DNA of 64,000 nucleotides from Massilia forsythiae (GTDB lineage: Bacteria; Pseudomonadota; Gammaproteobacteria; Burkholderiales; Burkholderiaceae_D): NCBI RefSeq assembly GCF_012849555.1, contig NZ_CP051685.1, positions 2,852,001-2,916,000 on the forward strand, in the 5' to 3' direction. Under the pieces are notes generated by a model. The model saw only the letters and a list, made by a program, of their open reading frames with translations. It had not been told where the DNA came from and did no database searches. Numbering within the stretch: position 1 is the stretch's first letter; each line of letters begins with the position of its first letter. Shown here piece by piece: positions 9,247 through 17,874 of this stretch. Both the position numbers and the translations under genes were made by a program.

Positions 9247-12200
9247 ATGACTTCCCCGATCTTTACCCATCTGCGCGTCCATTCGGAATATTCCATCGTC
9301 GACGGACTCGTCCGTATCGACGACCTGGTGGGCGCCGCCGCCAAGGACGGCCAGCCGGCGCTGGCGGTCACCGACCTGGCCAACGCCTTCGCCCTGGTGC
9401 GCTTCTACAAGACGGCGCGCGGCAAGGGCATCAAGCCGGTCATGGGAGTCGACGCCTGGATCAGCAACGACGACAACCGCGACAAACCTTACCGCTTGCT
9501 GCTGCTGGCCAAGAACCGCACCGGCTACCTGCAGCTGTGCGACCTGCTGGCGCGCGCCTCGCTCACCAACCAATACAAAGGCCGCGCCGAGCTACGCCCC
9601 GAGTGGCTGGAAGCGCTGGCCGCGTCGACCTCGACGCTGGAACCGGACGCGCCGCAGGACAACGCGCTGATCGTGCTGTCCGGCGCCCAGTTCGGCGAGG
9701 TCGGCATGGCGATCGACAACGGCGACATCGCCAAGGCCGAGGCCGTCGCCGCGCGCTGGGCCGCCGTGTTCCCGAACCATTTCTATATCGAGATCCAGCG
9801 CGCCGGCCAGCCCAACCAGGAACAGCAGGTGCGCCATTCGGTGGCGCTGGCCGGCCGCCTCGGGCTGCCGGTGGTGGCGACGCACCCGGTGCAGTTCATC
9901 CGCAAGGACGAATTCATCGCCCACGAGGCGCGCGTCTGCATCGCCGAGGGCGAGATGCTGGCCAACGCCAAGCGCGTGCGCCGCTTCAACCAGGAGATGT
10001 GTTTTAAATCGCAGGCCGAGATGGCCGAGCTGTTCAAGGACTTGCCGGGCGCGCTCGCCAACTCGGTCGAGATCGCCAAGCGCTGCAACGTCACGCTCAC
10101 GCTGGGCAAGCCGCAGCTGCCGGACTTCCCGACGCCGCCGGGCATGACCATCGACGATTTCCTGGTGGCCGAGACCAGGAAGGGCCTGGAAGAGCGCCTG
10201 GTGCAGCTGTATCCGGACCCGCTGGCGCGCGAGCGCGAGCGGCCGCGCTACGAGGCGCGCCTGGAATTCGAGAACCAGACCATCATCAAGATGAAGTTTC
10301 CCGGCTACTTCCTGATCGTGGCCGAGTTCATCCAGTGGGGCAAGAACAACGGCGTGCCGATCGGACCGGGGCGCGGTTCGGGCGCCGGTTCGCTGGTGGC
10401 CTACGCGCTGAAGATCACCGACCTCGATCCGCTCAAATACAACCTGCTGTTCGAGCGCTTCCTGAACCCGGAACGCGTCTCGATGCCCGACTTCGACATC
10501 GACTTCTGCCAGGAAAAGCGCGAACTGGTGATCCAGCACGTGAAGGATTTGTACGGACGCGAGGCAGTGTCGCAGATCGCCACCTTCGGCACCATGGCGG
10601 CCAAGGGCGCGATCCGCGACGTCGGCCGCGTGCTCGATTTCGGCTATACGTTCTGCGACGGCATCTCGAAACTGATCCCGTTCAAGCCGGGCAAGCCGGT
10701 CTCGATCGCCGAGGCGATCGAGGAAGAGCCGATGCTCAAGGAGCGCCTCAACAACGAGGAAGAAGTGAAGCAGCTGCTCGACCTGGCGCAGCAGGTCGAG
10801 GGCATCACGCGCGGCATCGGCATGCACGCCGGCGGCGTGCTGATCGCGCCGGGCAAGCTCACCGACTTCTGCCCGCTGTACACCCAGGGCGGGGACGCCG
10901 GCGTGGTGTCGCAGTACGACAAGGACGACGTCGAAGCGGTCGGCCTGGTCAAGTTCGACTTCCTGGGCCTGACCACCCTGACCATCCTCGACCGCGCCGT
11001 CAACTACATCCGCGCGCTCGACCCGGCCGACGCCGGCTTCAACCTGGAGTCGCTGGAACTGACCGACCGGGCTTCCTATAAACTGCTGTCCGACGCCAAG
11101 ACGGTCGCCATCTTCCAGCTGGAATCGCGCGGCATGCAGGGCATGCTCAAGGATGCGCGTCCCGACCGCTTCGAGGACATCATCGCGCTGGTGGCCCTGT
11201 ACCGCCCCGGTCCGATGGACCTGATCCCGGATTTCTGCAAGCGCAAGCACGGCGAGAAGTTCGACTATCCGGACCCGCGCACCGAGTCGATCCTGTCCGA
11301 GACCTACGGCATCATGGTCTACCAGGAACAGGTGATGCAGATGGCGCAGATCGTCGGCGGCTATTCGCTGGGCGGCGCCGACATGCTGCGCCGCGCGATG
11401 GGCAAGAAAAAGGCCGAGGAGATGGCCGAGCACCGCGAGATCTTCCGCGCCGGCGCCGCCAAGGATGGCCTGTCGACCGACAAGGCCGACGAGATCTTCG
11501 ACCTGATGGAAAAGTTCGCGGGCTACGGTTTCAACAAGTCGCACGCCGCCGCCTACGCGCTGCTGTCCTACCACACCGCCTACCTGAAGGTGCACCATAC
11601 GGCCGCCTTCATGGCCGCCAACATGTCGCTGGCGATGGAAGACACGGACAAGATCAAGATCCTGGTCGAGGATGCGATCGACGTCTGCAAGCTGACCCTG
11701 CTGCCGCCGGACGTCAACGAATCGCAGTTCCGCTTCACGCCGGAAGGCCCGCCGCGTTCCGTCACCGGCAAGCAGGTGGCGAACATCCGCTACGGCCTGG
11801 GCGGCGTGAAGGGCGCGGGGCAGGGCGCGATCGAGGCGATCATCGCCGCGCGCACGGACGGAGGCAAGTTCAAGGACCTGTTCGACTTCTGCAAGCGCGT
11901 CGACCGCAAGCAGATCAACCGCCGCACCATCGAATCGCTGATCCGCGCCGGCGCCATGGATTGCTTCGGCGTCGACCGCGCCATCCTGCTGGCATCGGTG
12001 GCGTTCGCGATGGAAGCGGCCGGCCAGGCCGCCGCCGCCGCCAACCAGGTCAGCCTGTTCGGCGGCGACGACAGCGACATGGTGGCCCCGCCGGACTACG
12101 TCAAGGCCACGCCCTGGACCGACCGCCAGAAGCTGTCCGAGGAAAAGACCGCGCTCGGCTACTACCTGTCGGGCCACATGTTCGATTCCTACGCGGGCGA

Positions 12201-12744
12201 GGTGCGCCGCTTCGCCAAGACCAAATTGAAGGACCTGGAACCGTCGCGCGACCCGCGCATGCTGTGCGGCGTGATCACCGGCGTGCGCACCCAGCTGACC
12301 CAGCGCGGCAAGATCCTGATCGTGGCGCTCGACGACAAGACCGGCACGGTCGAGGTCACCATCTACAACGAGCTGCTGGAAGCGAACAAGAACATCTTCC
12401 GCGAGGACGAGTTCCTGCTGGTGGTCGGCAAGGTGTCGGAAGACCGCTTCAACGGCGGCCTGCGCATCACGGCGGAAAAGGTGTACGACATCGCCGGCGC
12501 GCGCATCCAGTATGGCCACAAGCTGGAGATGGACCTGGCCTGCTCGGTGGCGCCGAGCCGCCTGGCCGAGATCCTGCAGCCCTACCGCCACCACGACGGC
12601 CTGCCGGTCAGCCTGCGCGTGGCGCCGCAGGGCATCCCGTGCACGCTGCAGCTGGGCGACGGCTGGCGCGTGGCGCCGTCGGACGAGCTCAAAGCGGCGC
12701 TGGAGCTGCAGCTGGGGGCGTCGGCGGTGGCGGTCGAGTATTGA
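9247..12744 (+). CDS. dnaE: DNA polymerase III subunit alpha
   Basis: A 1165-aa replicative polymerase (DnaE1 type). It has an N-terminal PHP domain (LRVHSEYSIVDG at residues 7-18), then the C-family palm with the catalytic acidic motif MPDFDIDFC near residues 414-421 and GPGRGSGAGSLVAYAL. Further on are the fingers (YQEQVMQMAQIVGGYSLGGAD, broken into conserved blocks), helix-hairpin-helix and the OB-fold near 1000-1075. Length is normal for DnaE. The upstream gap has a short promoter-like stretch (TAGAAT at 9235-9240). Confidence 0.98.
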   Translation: MTSPIFTHLRVHSEYSIVDGLVRIDDLVGAAAKDGQPALAVTDLANAFALVRFYKTARGKGIKPVMGVDAWISNDDNRDKPYRLLLLAKNRTGYLQLCDLLARASLTNQYKGRAELRPEWLEALAASTSTLEPDAPQDNALIVLSGAQFGEVGMAIDNGDIAKAEAVAARWAAVFPNHFYIEIQRAGQPNQEQQVRHSVALAGRLGLPVVATHPVQFIRKDEFIAHEARVCIAEGEMLANAKRVRRFNQEMCFKSQAEMAELFKDLPGALANSVEIAKRCNVTLTLGKPQLPDFPTPPGMTIDDFLVAETRKGLEERLVQLYPDPLARERERPRYEARLEFENQTIIKMKFPGYFLIVAEFIQWGKNNGVPIGPGRGSGAGSLVAYALKITDLDPLKYNLLFERFLNPERVSMPDFDIDFCQEKRELVIQHVKDLYGREAVSQIATFGTMAAKGAIRDVGRVLDFGYTFCDGISKLIPFKPGKPVSIAEAIEEEPMLKERLNNEEEVKQLLDLAQQVEGITRGIGMHAGGVLIAPGKLTDFCPLYTQGGDAGVVSQYDKDDVEAVGLVKFDFLGLTTLTILDRAVNYIRALDPADAGFNLESLELTDRASYKLLSDAKTVAIFQLESRGMQGMLKDARPDRFEDIIALVALYRPGPMDLIPDFCKRKHGEKFDYPDPRTESILSETYGIMVYQEQVMQMAQIVGGYSLGGADMLRRAMGKKKAEEMAEHREIFRAGAAKDGLSTDKADEIFDLMEKFAGYGFNKSHAAAYALLSYHTAYLKVHHTAAFMAANMSLAMEDTDKIKILVEDAIDVCKLTLLPPDVNESQFRFTPEGPPRSVTGKQVANIRYGLGGVKGAGQGAIEAIIAARTDGGKFKDLFDFCKRVDRKQINRRTIESLIRAGAMDCFGVDRAILLASVAFAMEAAGQAAAAANQVSLFGGDDSDMVAPPDYVKATPWTDRQKLSEEKTALGYYLSGHMFDSYAGEVRRFAKTKLKDLEPSRDPRMLCGVITGVRTQLTQRGKILIVALDDKTGTVEVTIYNELLEANKNIFREDEFLLVVGKVSEDRFNGGLRITAEKVYDIAGARIQYGHKLEMDLACSVAPSRLAEILQPYRHHDGLPVSLRVAPQGIPCTLQLGDGWRVAPSDELKAALELQLGASAVAVEY

Positions 12745-12749
12745 GCGGT

Positions 12750-12822
12750 GCGTATCACCGCGTGGACGGCGCACACGCCGGGGGCAAATCGGCCCACGGC
12801 GGTGGAGCCGTCCACCCTACGC
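12750..12822. repeat. Inverted repeat after dnaE
   Basis: The arm GCGTA...GTGGACGGC (12750-12770) is mirrored by GCCGTCCACCCTACGC (12808-12822), with 9 bp perfect plus an outer 5 bp. The interval holds further GC-rich pairing. It sits between two convergent genes (dnaE and the GT2 gene) and may serve as a two-way terminator or be a dispersed element. There is no T-tract. Confidence 0.5.
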
Positions 12823-12856
12823 ATCATCGTCACAGACGGATGCCGTGCCGTGGTAT

Positions 12857-13717
12857 TTACCGGCCCGCGTCCATGCCGGCGGCGCCGTGCTCGCGCAATC
12901 CCTGCACCGCCCGGGTGACCTTGGCCCCGGCGCGCGCCAGCACCAGGTCGCGGTTGCTGCCTTCGCGGTCGCGCGCCGCTTCGCGGTGCCACAAATGGAA
13001 CACCTCGGTGGCAAAGGCGCCGTCGCGGCGCAGCACGCCGGCGTGGAACAGGCGCACCACCAGGTCGGAATCCTCGTAGCCCCATCCCGTAAAGCTTTCG
13101 TCGAAGCCGTTCACGCGCTCGAGGTCTTGCCGCCACACGGCCAGGTTGCAGCTCTTGATGCGGCGCCAGCTGAATCGCCTCGAGGTGCGCCCCAGGTCGG
13201 GCCAGCGCACGGCCAGTTGCAGCGCCTTGTTGAGGTCGCCATGCAGGCGCCAGCGCAGGCAGGTGGCGAGCGGCGCCGCGGCCACGTCGATATCTTGTTC
13301 CAGCACGCGGCGGGTGAGCGCCTCGCTCATCAGGATGCGGCTGCCCGACACCAGGCAGCCCGGCCGCGCCAGCGCGCGGTGGCGCGCGACGAAGTCGCGC
13401 TGCGGGATGCAGTCGCCGTCCAGGAAGACGATGTAGTTGCCCCGGGCCGCCAGGATGCCGCGGTTGCGCGCCATCGCCGCGCGAAAACCGTTATCCGCTT
13501 GCCAAACGTGTTGTATTGACACCGGCGCGCCTTGCGCCAGGCGCTCGATGCAGGCGCGCGTGTTGGCAGTCGAGCCATCATCAGCGATAATGATTTCGAA
13601 ATTTTTATCGCTCTGCATGAAACATGCCCGCACCACTGCCGCCAGGGCGTCCGGCCGGTTATAGGTGGTGATCACGACCGAGATCGTCTGTGCCGAGTTT
13701 GTCTGTGCGCTGGGCAT
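12857..13717 (-). CDS. Glycosyltransferase family 2
   Basis: A 286-aa GT-A fold glycosyltransferase. The sequence begins TISVVITTYNRPDAL and continues with IIIADDGSTANT (nucleotide-binding Asp pair), then IVFLDGDCIP, the DxD-like metal site. A C-terminal galactosyltransferase-like block follows (NGFDESFTGWGYEDSDLVVR). Likely role: sugar transfer in LPS or surface polysaccharide assembly, given the O-antigen ligase, MsbA and WaaF genes next door. A TTG-started extension to 13750 is possible, but ATG at 13717 fits the domain. It is divergent from the ligase gene by 54 nt. Confidence 0.88.
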   Translation of the reverse strand: MPSAQTNSAQTISVVITTYNRPDALAAVVRACFMQSDKNFEIIIADDGSTANTRACIERLAQGAPVSIQHVWQADNGFRAAMARNRGILAARGNYIVFLDGDCIPQRDFVARHRALARPGCLVSGSRILMSEALTRRVLEQDIDVAAAPLATCLRWRLHGDLNKALQLAVRWPDLGRTSRRFSWRRIKSCNLAVWRQDLERVNGFDESFTGWGYEDSDLVVRLFHAGVLRRDGAFATEVFHLWHREAARDREGSNRDLVLARAGAKVTRAVQGLREHGAAGMDAGR

Positions 13718-13771
13718 GAGGTCCGTTGTACACTGCTGGATTAGGGGCAAGAGTATCCCACAAGAACATCG

Positions 13772-15013
13772 ATGAACAGCAATCCGACGAACACGAGGGA
13801 GCCGATGCGGGTCTGGATCGGCTTCCTGGCTTTCCTGTTACCTTTTCTCAGCCTCGTCACCCTGTTCGGCGTCAGTCTCGACAGCTTCCTGTTCCTGGGT
13901 AGTGCCTTGATCCTGTTCAAACCGAACCGCGACGCGCTGCGCCGCCATTGGCCGCAGGTGCGCTGGGTCATGCTAGCCTTCCTGCTGCATTTCCTGTTCG
14001 TGCTGGCGTGCGCGCTGCTGCGCGGGACCTCCATGAGCGCATTGGAAAAGCCGGCGCGCATGCTGCTGGCCGCCAGCGCGATGCTGGCGGTGCTGGCGAC
14101 GCAGGCGCCGCGGCGGGCACTGTGGTGGGGGGTGAGCGCGGGCGCGCTGGCGGCGCTGCCGTTCGTGGCCTGGCAGCGCCTCGGACTGGGCATCGACCGG
14201 CCGGGCGGCCTGATCAATGCGATCACCTTCGGCGACCTGGCGCTGCTGCTGGCGCTGGTGGCGCTGGCGGGCGCGATCGATCTGCGCCGGCGCAGCGGCC
14301 AGGCGCTGCTGTGCGGCGCCGGTGCGCTGGCCGGGATGACGGCCTCGCTGCTGACCGGCACCCGCGGCGGCTGGATCGCGCTGGCGCCGGCGCTGCTGCT
14401 GGTGCTGCGCTACGCCGGCGCGTTCGACCGGCGCCGCCTGCGCATGCTGGCGGCGGCCGGCGCCGCGCTGCTGGCCTCGGCCTGGTTCGCGCCGGCGCTG
14501 GGCATGCAGGCGCGCTTCGCGCAGGGTATCGACGATGCGCGCACCTGGTACGAAGGCGGCAACGTCTGGACCAACGTCGGCACCCGCCTCGAATTGTGGA
14601 AAGGCGCGGCGATGCTGATCCGCGAGCATCCGCTGCTGGGCATGGATTTCGCGGCCTGCCGCGCGCGCCTGGCCGACTATGCGCGCGCAGGGCGGCTCGA
14701 CCCGCAGGTGCTGGTGCTGCCGCACCTTCATAATGACGGGTTGCAGGCGCTGGCGACCGGCGGCGTCGTGGGTTTCGCGCTGTGGGCCGCGATCCTGGCG
14801 GCGCCGGCATGGTTTTTCGCGCGCCAATTGCGCGCCGGTGCGCAGGCGCCGCAGTTCGCGCCCGCGCTGGCCGGCATGCTGGTGGTGCTGGCCTACGCCG
14901 GCTTCGGCCTGACCGAGGTGATCTTCTGGTCTATGAAGGGCAGCCTGTTCTATGCGCTCATGGTGTTCATGCTCATGGGCTTCTGCCTGAATGCGAAAGA
15001 GAAAATTGAATAA
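13772..15013 (+). CDS. O-antigen ligase family protein (WaaL/Wzy-like)
   Basis: A 413-aa polytopic membrane protein with about ten to twelve hydrophobic helices and a large periplasmic loop between the late helices (around residues 250-330). That loop holds NVWTNVGTRLELWKGAAMLI and HPLLGMDF, resembling Wzy_C/O-antigen ligase signatures. It probably joins O-antigen to lipid A-core, or polymerises a surface glycan. The 3' end overlaps the msbA start by 23 nt, so the two are likely co-transcribed. Confidence 0.82.
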   Translation: MNSNPTNTREPMRVWIGFLAFLLPFLSLVTLFGVSLDSFLFLGSALILFKPNRDALRRHWPQVRWVMLAFLLHFLFVLACALLRGTSMSALEKPARMLLAASAMLAVLATQAPRRALWWGVSAGALAALPFVAWQRLGLGIDRPGGLINAITFGDLALLLALVALAGAIDLRRRSGQALLCGAGALAGMTASLLTGTRGGWIALAPALLLVLRYAGAFDRRRLRMLAAAGAALLASAWFAPALGMQARFAQGIDDARTWYEGGNVWTNVGTRLELWKGAAMLIREHPLLGMDFAACRARLADYARAGRLDPQVLVLPHLHNDGLQALATGGVVGFALWAAILAAPAWFFARQLRAGAQAPQFAPALAGMLVVLAYAGFGLTEVIFWSMKGSLFYALMVFMLMGFCLNAKEKIE

Positions 15014-16736
15014 CGGTATCATCATCAAGCGCCTGTGGGCGATCGTCAAACCCTACCGCTCGCGCGCCTTCATGGCGCTGCTGGCGATGGCGCTGACCGC
15101 GGCCACCCAGCCGCTGCTGGGCGAAGCGCTCCAGCAGCTGATGGACAAGGGGTTCAACAACAAGGTCGCGTTTTCGCTGTGGTGGATCCCGGGCGTGCTG
15201 GTCTCGATCTTCGTCCTGCGCGGCATCGGCACCTTCGCCACCGCCTATTACAACAACTGGGTGCTCAGCCGCGTGCTGAACGACCTGCGCGCGCAGGTGT
15301 TCGAGCGCGTGCTGCGCCTGCCGGTGGCGCGCTTCCACGAAGAATCGACCGGCAAGGTGATCAACACCGTGGTCGGCGACGTGCGCCAGGTGGTCGACAT
15401 GATCAACTCGGTGTTCCTGTCGTTCGTGCGCGACGTGCTGGTGGTGATCGGCCTGCTCGGCTCGCTACTGTGGCTGAACTGGAAGCTGACGCTGGTGGCG
15501 ATCGTGGTTGTGCCGCTGACCGCCGTGATCGTGCGCACCACCAGCAAGCGCCTGCGCCACCTGAACCGTGAGAACCAGCGCGTCACCGCCGAGATGACGC
15601 AGGTGGTCGAGGAAGCCGCGCGCGGCCACCAGGTGATCCGCGTGTTTTCCGGCGAGCGCTATGAAAGCCGCCGCTTCTACCTGCGCAGCGAGGCGCTGCG
15701 CGGCTTTTCGCAGCGCATGACGGTGGCCTTCGCCGCCACCACCCCGGTGACCCAGATCGCCACCTCGCTGGCGCTGTCGCTGGTGGTGGTGCTGGCACTG
15801 CAGGAAAACATGACGGTCGGGGAATTCACCAAGTTCGTGACCCTGATGCTGATGCTGCTCACGCCGCTGAAGGCGCTGGCCGAGGTCAACGGCCCGATGC
15901 AGCGCGGCATCGCCGCCGCCGAGACCGTGTTCGAGATGATCGACGCGCCGGTCGAGCACGACCCGGGCACGCGCACGCTCGGCCGCGCCCAGGGCCACGT
16001 GCGCTTCGAGAACGTCACCTTCCGTTACCCCAACGCCCAGGCGCCGGCGCTGGAGCGCATCGCGCTCGACGTCAGGCCGGGCCAGACCGTGGCGCTGGTG
16101 GGCATGTCGGGCGGCGGCAAATCGACCTTCGTCAACCTGGTCACGCGCTTCTACGAGCCGGAGGGCGGCCGCATCCTGCTGGACGGCGTGCCGTTCCAGG
16201 ACATCAGGATGGCTTCGCTGCGCGCCCAGCTGGCGCTGGTGAGCCAGAACGTGGTGCTGTTCGACGACACGCTGCGCGCCAACGTCGCCTACGGCGTGGA
16301 GCAGGTCGACGAGGCGCGTTTGCAGGCGGCGATCCGCGCCGCCCACCTGGCCGACGTGGTCGAGCGCCTGCCGCAGGGCGTCGACACCATGATCGGCGAG
16401 AACGGCATGCGCCTGTCCGGCGGCCAGCGCCAGCGCGTGGCGATCGCCCGCGCGATCTACAAGGATGCGCCGATCCTGATCCTGGACGAAGCCACCTCGG
16501 CGCTCGACAACGAGTCCGAGCGCGCGGTGCAGGCCGCGCTCGAGACCCTGATGGCCGGACGCACCACCTTCGTGATCGCGCACCGCCTGTCGACCATCGA
16601 GGGCGCCGACCTGATCGTGGTGATGGAGCACGGCCGCATCGTCGAGCAGGGCACCCACGAGGAACTGCTGGCGCGTGGCGGCATGTACGCCAACCTGTAC
16701 CGGCTGCAGTTCGCCACTGCGATGGAGACCCAATGA
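14991..16736 (+). CDS. msbA: Lipid A export permease/ATP-binding protein MsbA
   Basis: A 581-aa ABC half-transporter that flips lipid A-core across the inner membrane. Six transmembrane segments occupy residues ~20-310. The nucleotide-binding domain has Walker A GMSGGGKST near 371, Q-loop SQNVVLFDDT, signature LSGGQRQR and Walker B ILILDEATSALD. The start ATG at 14991 lies inside the end of the ligase gene. The stop overlaps the waaF start (ATGA). The location between an O-antigen ligase and waaF supports MsbA over a drug exporter. Confidence 0.92.
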   Translation: MRKRKLNNGIIIKRLWAIVKPYRSRAFMALLAMALTAATQPLLGEALQQLMDKGFNNKVAFSLWWIPGVLVSIFVLRGIGTFATAYYNNWVLSRVLNDLRAQVFERVLRLPVARFHEESTGKVINTVVGDVRQVVDMINSVFLSFVRDVLVVIGLLGSLLWLNWKLTLVAIVVVPLTAVIVRTTSKRLRHLNRENQRVTAEMTQVVEEAARGHQVIRVFSGERYESRRFYLRSEALRGFSQRMTVAFAATTPVTQIATSLALSLVVVLALQENMTVGEFTKFVTLMLMLLTPLKALAEVNGPMQRGIAAAETVFEMIDAPVEHDPGTRTLGRAQGHVRFENVTFRYPNAQAPALERIALDVRPGQTVALVGMSGGGKSTFVNLVTRFYEPEGGRILLDGVPFQDIRMASLRAQLALVSQNVVLFDDTLRANVAYGVEQVDEARLQAAIRAAHLADVVERLPQGVDTMIGENGMRLSGGQRQRVAIARAIYKDAPILILDEATSALDNESERAVQAALETLMAGRTTFVIAHRLSTIEGADLIVVMEHGRIVEQGTHEELLARGGMYANLYRLQFATAMETQ

Positions 16737-17791
16737 GCGGCGTACCGCGCACCCTGGTCATTTCGCCGAACTGGATCGGCGACGCCGTGATGGCCCAGCC
16801 GCTGCTGCGCCTGCTCAAGCAGGCCTGCCCGGAGCGCCCCATCGACGTGCTGGCGCCGCCGCAGGTGGTGCCGGTGTGGCGTCGTATCCAGGAAGCGGAC
16901 ACCATCATGGAAACGCCGTTCCGTCATGGCGCGCTGCAGTTGCGCGAGCGCTGGCGCTTCGCGCGCTTGCTGCGGCACCGCGGCTACCGCGATGCCTACG
17001 TGCTGCCGAACACGCTCAAGTACGGCCTGATTCCGTGGCTGGCGCGCATCCCGCAACGCATTGGCTACAAGGGAGAAACGCGCTACGGGATGATCAACGT
17101 GATGCACCACGACACGCCGCCGCGCTCGATGGTGCCGTTCTATGCGGCGCTGGCGGGCGAGCCGGCGCTGCTGCCGCCGCAGGACATCGCGCGCCCGGCG
17201 CTGGTGGTGGGCGGCGAGGAGACCGAGCGCATCTGCGCGCGCCTGGGCATCGCGCCCGGCCGGCCCGTGGTGGCGTTCGCGCCCGGCGCCGAATTCGGCA
17301 TCGCCAAGCGCTGGCCGCCGGCGCACTATGGCGCCCTTGCCGGACAGGTAGCGCAGATGGTGCCGAACGTGCAGATCGCGCTGCTCGGCTCGCTGAACGA
17401 CCGCGAGACCTGCGAACAGGTGCGCATGCATGCCGGCGCCGGCGGCGCCGCAGGTGCGGCGGTGCTGAACCTGGCCGGCCAGACCTCGCTCGACGAGGCG
17501 ATCGCGCTGCTGGCGCGCATGGATGCGGTGGTGTCCAACGATTCCGGCCTGCTGCACATCGCTTCGGCGCTGAACCGTCCGGTGGTGGCGCTGTACGGCT
17601 CGACCGACCCCGACTACGCGCCGCCGCTGTCGGAAATGGCGCGCACGGTGTCGCTGCGCCTGGCCTGTTCTCCCTGCCGCCAGCGCGAGTGCCCGCTCGG
17701 GCACCACGATTGCATGAACAAGATGAGCGTGGACCTGGTGTGGAGCGAGCTGGCGCCGATGCTGCAGCTGGTGAAGCTGGCGCTGCCGTAA
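16733..17791 (+). CDS. waaF: Lipopolysaccharide heptosyltransferase II (WaaF)
   Basis: A 352-aa GT9-family enzyme adding the second heptose of the inner LPS core. The signature WIGDAVMAQPLLRLLK lies at residues ~14-29. FAPGAEFGIAKRWPPAHY is the typical ADP-heptose-binding block, and VSNDSGLLHIASALNRPVVALYGSTDP (residues ~260-290, given in pieces) matches WaaF. A late Cys-rich segment (CSPCRQRECPLGHHDCM) is also seen in WaaF. The 4-nt overlap with msbA indicates coupled translation. Confidence 0.94.
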   Translation: MSGVPRTLVISPNWIGDAVMAQPLLRLLKQACPERPIDVLAPPQVVPVWRRIQEADTIMETPFRHGALQLRERWRFARLLRHRGYRDAYVLPNTLKYGLIPWLARIPQRIGYKGETRYGMINVMHHDTPPRSMVPFYAALAGEPALLPPQDIARPALVVGGEETERICARLGIAPGRPVVAFAPGAEFGIAKRWPPAHYGALAGQVAQMVPNVQIALLGSLNDRETCEQVRMHAGAGGAAGAAVLNLAGQTSLDEAIALLARMDAVVSNDSGLLHIASALNRPVVALYGSTDPDYAPPLSEMARTVSLRLACSPCRQRECPLGHHDCMNKMSVDLVWSELAPMLQLVKLALP

Positions 17792-17801
17792 TCAAGGAAA
17801 C

Positions 17802-17826
17802 GGGACGCCGGAGCGTCCCCTTCTTC
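17802..17826 (+). terminator. Probable terminator after waaF
   Basis: GGGACGC-CGGA-GCGTCCC forms a 7-bp stem followed by CCTTCTT. The T-run is weak, but the position 10 nt after the stop and between convergent genes fits. Confidence 0.6.
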
Positions 17827-17874
17827 ACCATGCTTCGATCCGGGCGCCGCCAGCGCCGTGCAAGGCATCTCGTT

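Noticed and set aside
9592..12774. A 1060-aa open frame antisense to dnaE
   Set aside because: Low-complexity His/Arg/Asp/Val composition from the complement of a GC-rich gene; dnaE is certain.
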